Translations under genes and position numbers: made by a program
NCBI RefSeq assembly: GCF_000153105.1
Contig: NZ_CH672377.1
Span: 26,546-90,545, forward strand
Length of the DNA stretch: 64,000 nt
DNA from: Blastopirellula marina DSM 3645
GTDB lineage: Bacteria; Planctomycetota; Planctomycetia; Pirellulales; Pirellulaceae
Reading direction: 5' to 3'
The notes under the pieces: generated by a model
The model's input: only the letters and a program-made list of their open reading frames with translations
What the model was told of the DNA's origin: nothing
The model's database searches: none
In this document: in pieces, positions 58,627 through 64,000 of the stretch
How the letters are laid out: every line of letters begins with the position of its first letter
How positions within the stretch are numbered: position 1 is the stretch's first letter

Positions 58627-59574
58627 CTACGCCTTCGCGATCGCCGCGATCACCGCGTCGTGCAGTCGCCCGTTGGTCGCAACCACGCCGCGGTTGTTCT
58701 TGAGCATCGAACCAAGGGAGAAATCGAGCGGCTGGCCATCGATGTCGGTGACTTTGCCGCCGGCTTCGGCGATCACTAGCGCGCCGGCGGCATGATCCCA
58801 GATCTTTTCTTGGTAACCGGCGATGGTCGGCAGTCGCAAGTAGATATCGGCGTCGCCGCGAGCGACGGCGGCGTATTTGGCCTGGCTATCCATCCGGACG
58901 CTGGGGCGCGCGATCTGCAGCGCGGCGGCGATTTTGGCCGATTGATCGTGGTCGCTATGGCCTGACTCGACCGACTCGCACAAGGCCGCTTTGGCCGAAT
59001 TGGAGGTCGACGTCACTTCGATCGGTTTGTCGCCGGCGGCGGTGCGCTGAAAAGCGCCGACGCCGCGAACCGCCCAAAAGATGCTTCCCTCGTCGTCCAG
59101 CGCCGGGCAAGCCAACGCGGCGACTTCGATCTGACCATCAATAATCAGCGCTAGGGCCACGGCGTATTGCCCGCCGCGCAAAAAGCCTTTCGTGCCGTCG
59201 ATCGGATCGAGCGTCCAGACGCGCGGCGCGGCGTCTCGCGAGATGCCGGCGTCAATCCAGGCCAACGCTTGGGCTTCGTCCGCCGAGGGCACGACTTTTT
59301 TGACTTCGGCCACGACGCGGGCCAGCAGCGGCGCTTGATCTTCGGTGCGAAGCGCGTCGGCGTTTTCTTCGGCAATAATCAAATCGCGGGGAAACGCGGC
59401 GCGAATCGCGCGACAGACGATCGCCTGACTTCCAAAGTCGGCGACGGTGACGGGGCTTTTATCGGATTTGGCCAGCGCGACAAAATCGTCCCCTTGACGC
59501 ACGTTCTGACAAAGGACGGCGGCCGACGTAACCGCTTCGAGAGCGATTTGAACTTCACGCTGGTAAGCAGACAT
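58627..59574 (-). CDS. 3'(2'),5'-bisphosphate nucleotidase / inositol-monophosphatase family (CysQ/HAL2-like)
   Basis: Mg2+-dependent, Li+-sensitive-type phosphatase, probably converting PAP to AMP in sulfur metabolism. From ATG 59574 (MSAYQREVQIALEAV) it has 315 residues; the longer in-frame extension to 59847 covers the intergenic region and is rejected. Metal-site motifs are KSPVTVADFGSQA, IIAEENAD, VWTLDPIDGTKGFLRGGQYA and the C-terminal EKIWDHAAGALVIAEAGGKV. The DPIDGTKGF wording and the length favour HAL2/CysQ over inositol monophosphatase. Given several sulfatases nearby, a link to sulfate turnover is attractive but speculative. Confidence 0.92.
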   Translation of the reverse strand: MSAYQREVQIALEAVTSAAVLCQNVRQGDDFVALAKSDKSPVTVADFGSQAIVCRAIRAAFPRDLIIAEENADALRTEDQAPLLARVVAEVKKVVPSADEAQALAWIDAGISRDAAPRVWTLDPIDGTKGFLRGGQYAVALALIIDGQIEVAALACPALDDEGSIFWAVRGVGAFQRTAAGDKPIEVTSTSNSAKAALCESVESGHSDHDQSAKIAAALQIARPSVRMDSQAKYAAVARGDADIYLRLPTIAGYQEKIWDHAAGALVIAEAGGKVTDIDGQPLDFSLGSMLKNNRGVVATNGRLHDAVIAAIAKA

Positions 59575-59846
59575 GCGTTTTGCTTTGAATCTCAGTAGTA
59601 GGAAACAGTTCACCCGGTCGCGGGAAGCAACGTCTAGCACGAGTGCCGCGTCACCCCTAGAATCTCGGGTGCGTGTGAGTTCGAGTGACGTCTCAACCTT
59701 GCTTCGGCACGGCTCGCCGAGTCGAAGCGACCATCCATCGTCGTCCGACGATGCGCCGCGTTGAGTCGCGTCCCAGGAAGAAACAGCCAGAATAAGCGAA
59801 TATCGACGACTCCCCAAGGGGCGAGCCGCCGGAAGGAGAAGACCCA

Positions 59847-60725
59847 ATGCAAACGATAAAAGCGAATTGTGCGTTTGACGGCAAAGCCATTTTGGCCGAA
59901 GGCCCCGTCTGGGACGCCGATCTAGGCAAATTGTGGTGGGTTGATATCGAGCGATATCTGGTCAACCGCTGGGATCCGGTCACCGGAAAAAATGAATCGT
60001 GGTCGCTGGGGCGCCAAGTCGGTTTCGCGATTCCCACCACCTCTGGCGACGTCATCGCAGGCACGCGCAACGGCATCGTCCGCTTGAATGTCGAAAGCGG
60101 CGCGATCATTCCGCTGGTCGATCCCGAAAGCGATCTATCGACCACGCGTTTCAACGACGGCAAATGCGATCCGCAGGGGCGCCTGTTTGGCGGGACGATC
60201 TCGGACCAGCGAATCGCCGAGGCGAGTCTCTATCTGCTAGACGAAACGCTGCAGATCCGTCGCGTTGTCGAAAAAGTGACCAACTCGAACGGGCTCGCCT
60301 GGTCGTTGGACGAGAAGACGTTTTACTACATCGATACGGCGACGCGCCAAATCGACGCGTTTGACTATGACGTCGCGTCGGGCGCGATCGGCAATCGCCG
60401 TAAAGCGTTCGACATTCCGCACGACCTGGGCAAACCGGACGGGATGACGATCGACAGCGAAGGGATGTTGTGGGTCGCGCTCTGGAGCGGCTGGGGCGTC
60501 AGTCGCTGGAACCCCAACACCGGCGAAATGCTGGCGAAGGTCGACCTGCCGTGCCAGAACGTCACGTCCTGCTGCTTTGGCGGACCGAATCTGGATCGGC
60601 TCTACATCACTTGCGCACGACAAGGACTATCGGCCGAGCAACTCGCCGGTCAAGCGCTCGCCGGCGGCATCTTTGTCGCCGATGTCGGCGTCACCGGAAT
60701 GGCCGGAGTTAAGTTCGCGTATTAG
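59847..60725 (+). CDS. SMP-30/gluconolactonase family protein
   Basis: Six-bladed beta-propeller lactonase of 292 residues with no signal peptide, so probably cytoplasmic. Family residues are LAEGPVWDADLGKLWWVDIE (metal-binding Glu near residue 15), TRFNDGKCDPQGRLFGGTIS (Asn-Asp and the G-R-x-x-x-G-T block), NSNGLAWSLDEKTFYYIDTA (Asn ligand) and GKPDGMTIDSEGMLWVALWS (catalytic Asp). Gluconolactone or other aldonolactones are likely substrates, which would fit the sugar-oxidising enzymes elsewhere in the window. It starts 272 bp from the divergent CysQ-like gene. Confidence 0.94.
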   Translation: MQTIKANCAFDGKAILAEGPVWDADLGKLWWVDIERYLVNRWDPVTGKNESWSLGRQVGFAIPTTSGDVIAGTRNGIVRLNVESGAIIPLVDPESDLSTTRFNDGKCDPQGRLFGGTISDQRIAEASLYLLDETLQIRRVVEKVTNSNGLAWSLDEKTFYYIDTATRQIDAFDYDVASGAIGNRRKAFDIPHDLGKPDGMTIDSEGMLWVALWSGWGVSRWNPNTGEMLAKVDLPCQNVTSCCFGGPNLDRLYITCARQGLSAEQLAGQALAGGIFVADVGVTGMAGVKFAY

Positions 60726-60772
60726 ACGTTGCGTGGGCTCGCGTTTTTGAAGTGGCGTCAAAAACCAGGGTT

Positions 60773-60948
60773 GGCCGCGATAGCTCCGCTATCGGCGCGG
60801 CGCAGCCGTAAGAGGCATCAAATCCAGGCTCATCGCGCATGGTGAGCAGGCCACTTCAAACGGCATGGCAAACGGCCGATTTTTGGCGTGTTGCGGAGTG
60901 ATGCCTCTAACCGACTTCGTCGGCCCCGATAGCGGAGCTATCGGGGCC
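60773..60948. repeat. Dispersed palindromic repeat, family B (two inverted copies)
   Basis: The copy at 60922-60948 is a perfect hairpin: 12-bp arms GGCCCCGATAGC and GCTATCGGGGCC around GGA. It is preceded by a second small hairpin CCGACTTCGTCGG (60911-60923) and the word GATGCCTCTAA. A diverged copy in the opposite orientation starts at 60773 and ends in AAGAGGCATCA (about 60820). The surrounding words TTTGAAGTGG and CCACTTCAAA are also inverted, so the gap between the convergent SMP-30 and protease genes can form one long stem. A third copy is at 63960-63997. Confidence 0.82.
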
Positions 60949-60968
60949 AAACCGGGGAACCACGCGGC

Positions 60969-61841
60969 TCACTTTTCGAGAGCGGCGGCTTTGATCGTTT
61001 CTTCGACTTTGGCGTCTTGTTGGGTCGGCGCTTCGTTGACGGTCGGCGTGTCGATCAGTTTGCGGATTTCTTCGGTCGGTACGACAATCGATAATCCCAG
61101 CCGCTGTCGGACCATCCCTTCGCCGTAGACTAATTTGTAACGTTCATCCAAAAAGTGCTGTGCTCGCGTGAGCCCGATCACTTTGATCGCGCCGTCGGCG
61201 GTTTCCAGATAGACCAGGCCGCCGCTGTCCCCTTCAAACGTGTTGAAGTCGACCAAGAACATCGGCTCCTTCTCGCGCGTCACCGACGCGATGCAGCCCA
61301 GTCGCACCATCGGGTAACCCGCTTTGCTGGGGTTGAACTGCGACGCGTGCGGAAAGCCGACGCAGCGCACCAACTGACCCGCTTCGATCGGCAGCTTCTC
61401 CCAGTCGCTCGCTGGCGCTAGCCAGTCGAACGGAATCGCATCGATCGCCGGATCGATATCGCTGGGCAATCGCATCACGGCGACATCAAGATCATCCGCT
61501 TCGGTCCAGAGCTTTTTCTCGCCGTCGCGAATTTTTAACTCCAACGGCGCCCGCATCCACAGATCTTTTTCTTTGTCAAACTTTCGCAGCGTCAACGTCG
61601 CTTTCTCGCCGTGCATCGCGGTCAGAACATGCGTCGCCGTGACGAGCCAATATTCCGCTTTCGTCGCATCCTGGGGATCGGCCCGTTTCACCACCCAGCC
61701 GGTGGCGTTCGATCCCTTACCGCCAAAGCGATAAACCGACGACGCGACCAACGTCTTGTCTCTCGGCTTCGCAAGCGCGCTGGAAGCGAATGGAACGAAG
61801 CAACAACAGGTGATCAGTAGGAGCAGCGGCAAACGATGCAC
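60969..61841 (-). CDS. Secreted trypsin-like serine protease
   Basis: A chymotrypsin-fold protease of 290 residues. The signal peptide ends near residue 24 (FASSALAK). The catalytic triad is visible as H71 (LVTATHVL), D119 (DLDVAVMRL) and S206 (FEGDSGGLVYL). There is no PDZ domain, so it is not a full DegP/HtrA protein. The oxyanion region and the exposed loop lengths match short planctomycete trypsin-like proteins. The C terminus (about 255-290) is charged and probably flexible. It is convergent with the SMP-30 gene across repeat B. Confidence 0.9.
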   Translation of the reverse strand: MHRLPLLLLITCCCFVPFASSALAKPRDKTLVASSVYRFGGKGSNATGWVVKRADPQDATKAEYWLVTATHVLTAMHGEKATLTLRKFDKEKDLWMRAPLELKIRDGEKKLWTEADDLDVAVMRLPSDIDPAIDAIPFDWLAPASDWEKLPIEAGQLVRCVGFPHASQFNPSKAGYPMVRLGCIASVTREKEPMFLVDFNTFEGDSGGLVYLETADGAIKVIGLTRAQHFLDERYKLVYGEGMVRQRLGLSIVVPTEEIRKLIDTPTVNEAPTQQDAKVEETIKAAALEK

Positions 61842-62021
61842 GGGCGAAACCTCGAGTTCTGGGCGACAGAAGACGCACCTTCAACTTAGTCCAAAACTAC
61901 CGCCTGCGAACCTGCCAGGAAAAGATGGTGCGATACGGGACGAAATCTTCGGCAATTCCGGCTTGTTTCATATACGCTTGTTCACTATCCTGGTAAATAT
62001 TCCGCCAACGAGAAAGCCGCC

Positions 62022-63086
62022 ATGGATGTGATCGGACGAGGGAGCGACTTCAACCCCACCAATCGTTTTGAACGGTTGGCGGTCGTCGATGACTGGGAGC
62101 ATCTAGAAACGACCGACAATGACGAAGCGCCGCGCAAGTTGGTGACCGAGTTGTTTGACGATCAATCGCAGTCGGTCGTCAGCGAAAACAAGAGCCCTGA
62201 TCTCTCATTCCGCTACAGCTTGAATCCATATCGTGGCTGCGTGCATGGTTGCTCGTATTGTTACGCGCGCCCCTATCACGAGTTCCTGGGGTTTAGCGCC
62301 GGTCTCGACTTTGAGACCAAGATCATGGTCAAGCGTGACGCGGCGCTGCTGTTTCGCAAGTTTCTCGCGCGGCCCAGTTGGCGCTGCGAGCTGATCGTCA
62401 TGTCTGGCGTCACCGATTGTTATCAACCGATCGAGCGGCAGTTCGCCGTGACGCGGGCTTGTCTGGAAGTCGCCAATGCGGCGAATCAACCGATCGCCGT
62501 GATCACCAAAAATGCGCTCGTCACGCGCGACATCGATCTCCTGGCCGACATGGCTGCGCGCAATCTGGCGCAGGTCAACATCAGCGTCACTTCGCTCGAT
62601 CAAACGCTGACACGCAAGATGGAGCCGCGCACGAGCAGCCCCGCGGCCCGCCTGCGCGCGATCCGCGAGCTTGCGGCCGCCGGCGTGCCGGTGCATGTGA
62701 TGACGGCGCCGATCATCCCCGGTCTGAACGACAGCGAAATCCCCAAGATTTTGGAAGCGGTCGCTGCCGCCGGCGCTGTCGGCGCCGGTTACACAATTTT
62801 GCGTCTGCCGCATGCGGTGAAAGAGATCTTTCTGCATTGGCTCGCCCAGCATCTCCCCGAAGCGAAAGACCGCGTCGAGTCGCGACTGCGCGCGGTTCGC
62901 AGCGGAGAACTGACCAACAACCAGTTCGGCAAGCGGATGCGGGGCGAAGGCCCGATTGCGCAGCAGATTGATCAAACGTTTCGCGTTTTCAAGAAGCGTC
63001 ATGGGCTGGATAGCGCTAGTTTGCAGCTCGATACGACCCAGTTTCGCCGCCCTGACAAGCACGGACGTCAGAAAAGCTTGTTCTAA
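62022..63086 (+). CDS. PA0069-type radical SAM protein
   Basis: Radical SAM enzyme of 354 residues related to spore photoproduct lyase-like (SplB) proteins and the PA0069/Rv2578c group. The [4Fe-4S] motif is GCVHGCSYCYARPYH with C73, C77 and C80, preceded by the family leader SLNPYRG. Further features are VMSGVTDCYQPIERQFAVTR, VITKNALVTRDIDLL, NISVTSLDQTLTRKMEPRTS (SAM ribose region) and the C-terminal MRGEGPIAQQIDQTFRVF. The reaction is unknown; the family is conserved and usually solitary, as here. The start ATG 62022 is followed directly by family sequence. Confidence 0.94.
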   Translation: MDVIGRGSDFNPTNRFERLAVVDDWEHLETTDNDEAPRKLVTELFDDQSQSVVSENKSPDLSFRYSLNPYRGCVHGCSYCYARPYHEFLGFSAGLDFETKIMVKRDAALLFRKFLARPSWRCELIVMSGVTDCYQPIERQFAVTRACLEVANAANQPIAVITKNALVTRDIDLLADMAARNLAQVNISVTSLDQTLTRKMEPRTSSPAARLRAIRELAAAGVPVHVMTAPIIPGLNDSEIPKILEAVAAAGAVGAGYTILRLPHAVKEIFLHWLAQHLPEAKDRVESRLRAVRSGELTNNQFGKRMRGEGPIAQQIDQTFRVFKKRHGLDSASLQLDTTQFRRPDKHGRQKSLF

Positions 63087-63180
63087 CGGCAAGTTGCGAG
63101 CCGGCTGGCTTCGGGTCATAATGCGACCTTCCGCCCTCCCCCATCCATGACCCCCGCCCCGTGAATCAGGAGAATACTGA

Positions 63181-63843
63181 ATGCGTAAAATCATCTTCCC
63201 GGCGCTGCTGACCGCGCTGATGCTCAGCCTTACCGGCGTCGCTTCGGCCGCAGATGGCTGGATCAAGCCTTTTAACGGCAAAGACCTTTCCGGCTGGACG
63301 CAAAAGAACGGCACGGCGACTTACGTGGTCGAAGACGGCGGCGTGATCCGCGGCAAGACCGAAGTCGGCAGCCCGAACTCGTTTCTGTGCACCGACAAAG
63401 ACTATGGCGACTTCGAGTTGGAATTTGAAGTAAAGTGCGACGACGGTTTGAACAGCGGCGTGCAGATCCGTTCGCAAACCGCCGAAGCCAAAGGTGACCA
63501 AAAATTTGGTCGCGTCAACGGCCCGCAGGTTGAGATCGAAAAGAGCGTCGGCGAAGCCGGCTATGTCTACGGCGAAGCGACCGGCCGCGGTTGGTTGACT
63601 CCCGCAGATCGCCTGAAGCCGCACGACCATTTCAAGAATGGCGAGTGGAACAGCTATCGCGTGGTCGCCAAAGGCCCGCGGATTCAGACCTTCATCAACG
63701 GCGAGCCGATTGAAGACCTGACCGACGAAGAAATCTACAAGACGCACCCGACCGGGTTCATCGGTCTGCAAGTCCACGGCATCGGCAAAGACCAAGGCCC
63801 ATACGAAGTTCGCTGGAAGAACATTCGCATCAAGCCGCTGTAG
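63181..63843 (+). CDS. Secreted DUF1080 (3-keto-disaccharide hydrolase-like) protein
   Basis: A 220-residue exported protein with the concanavalin-like DUF1080 fold. The signal peptide ends near residue 22 (GVASAADG). Family elements are GWIKPFNGKDLSGWTQKNG, FLCTDKDYGDFELEFEVKCD, GLNSGVQIRSQ, QVEIEKSVGEAGYVYGEATG and the C-terminal GFIGLQVHGIG with VRWKNIRIKPL. Members are very abundant in Planctomycetes, and some cleave 3-keto-glycosides or act on beta-glucans, so a polysaccharide-related role is likely. A strong terminator follows 25 bp after the stop. Confidence 0.95.
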   Translation: MRKIIFPALLTALMLSLTGVASAADGWIKPFNGKDLSGWTQKNGTATYVVEDGGVIRGKTEVGSPNSFLCTDKDYGDFELEFEVKCDDGLNSGVQIRSQTAEAKGDQKFGRVNGPQVEIEKSVGEAGYVYGEATGRGWLTPADRLKPHDHFKNGEWNSYRVVAKGPRIQTFINGEPIEDLTDEEIYKTHPTGFIGLQVHGIGKDQGPYEVRWKNIRIKPL

Positions 63844-63867
63844 TCAGCCGGTTTGTCAAACCAGGAA

Positions 63868-63898
63868 AGAGGGACGCCTATCGCGTCCCTCTTTTTTT
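63868..63898 (+). terminator. Rho-independent terminator
   Basis: A perfect 10-bp stem AGAGGGACGC/GCGTCCCTCT with loop CTATC (63868-63892) runs into a seven-T tract. It ends the DUF1080 transcript. Confidence 0.94.
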
Positions 63899-63959
63899 AT
63901 CTTCGTAGCCCGCTGCGCAAGTTTTGAGGTTGCGCTATTTGGCCGAACGGATCCCGGTT

Positions 63960-63997
63960 GGCCCGGATAGCTCCACTATCGGGGCCGACGAAGTCGG
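63960..63997. repeat. Dispersed palindromic repeat, family B copy 3
   Basis: Opposite orientation to the copy at 60911-60948: GGCCCGGATAG...CTATCGGGGCC (63960-63986), followed by CCGACGAAGTCGG (63985-63997). It is 1-2 bases different in the arms. It continues to the window edge. Confidence 0.82.
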
Positions 63998-64000
63998 TAG

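Noticed and set aside
59575..59847. N-terminal extension of the CysQ-like phosphatase
   Set aside because: Family homology starts at MSAYQREV; the extension lies in intergenic sequence and would meet the SMP-30 start.

Overview
This window comes from a planctomycete chromosome, most likely of the Pirellulales (Blastopirellula/Rhodopirellula-type). That is an inference from gene content: a DUF1559 prepilin-like protein followed by a small lipoprotein, several sulfatases, a PVC-type haem-binding dehydrogenase-like protein, a DUF1080 protein, planctomycete-type RecA/RepA-like ATPase and integrase arms, and an Alternative Complex III plus caa3 oxidase cluster. Most genes are ordinary GC-rich chromosomal genes. 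Three stretches look accessory: about 19.1-22.7 kb, 55.4-57.9 kb, and short dispersed palindromic repeats.

Layout. 0-9.7 kb: a sulfatase (cut by the window edge), an octahaem cytochrome with HEAT and TPR regions, deoxyribose-phosphate aldolase, an SGNH hydrolase, a PVC-type cytochrome and an MDR reductase. 10.2-17.5 kb: PfkB sugar kinase, glucose-dehydrogenase-like MDR enzyme, FdhF/YdeP-type molybdoenzyme, M1 aminopeptidase. 17.6-19.1 kb: small lipoprotein and DUF1559 protein. 20.18-22.68 kb: a 2.46-kb genomic island bounded by a 42-bp direct repeat, the right copy being the 3' half of an intact tRNA-Ala(CGC). Its main cargo is a 446-residue protein with an HTH-like N terminus, a winged-helix-like middle and a C-terminal nucleoside-deoxyribosyltransferase/TIR-like domain. 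This is the best candidate here for an undescribed (possibly anti-phage) system. 22.8-34.0 kb: orphan solute-binding lipoprotein, xylulokinase, ornithine-cyclodeaminase-family enzyme, LysM protein, VWA protein, second sulfatase, ABC-F ATPase.

34.2-50.5 kb is one long minus-strand respiratory block. Read in transcription order it is RegB-like sensor kinase, RegA-like regulator, ActA (pentahaem), ActB, ActC, a fused ActD-ActE, ActF, a small membrane protein, SCO copper chaperone, CoxB (CuA plus cytochrome c), CoxA (subtype A2), CoxC, subunit IV and an extra subunit III-like protein. Spacings are tiny or overlapping, so quinol oxidation by Complex III and O2 reduction by caa3 oxidase are probably co-expressed under a redox-sensing two-component system.

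50.5-64 kb: a membrane-anchored hypothetical, DAHP synthase, Rieske protein, AraC regulator with an alkylsulfatase-like metallo-hydrolase, a small helical protein, a decayed IS5-like transposase abutting the tail of an MFS transporter, a RepA-like ATPase with 27-bp repeats, cupin, CysQ-like phosphatase, SMP-30 lactonase, trypsin-like protease, radical SAM protein and DUF1080 protein. Two dispersed repeat families recur in the intergenic spaces. No rRNA, CRISPR array or complete insertion sequence was seen.
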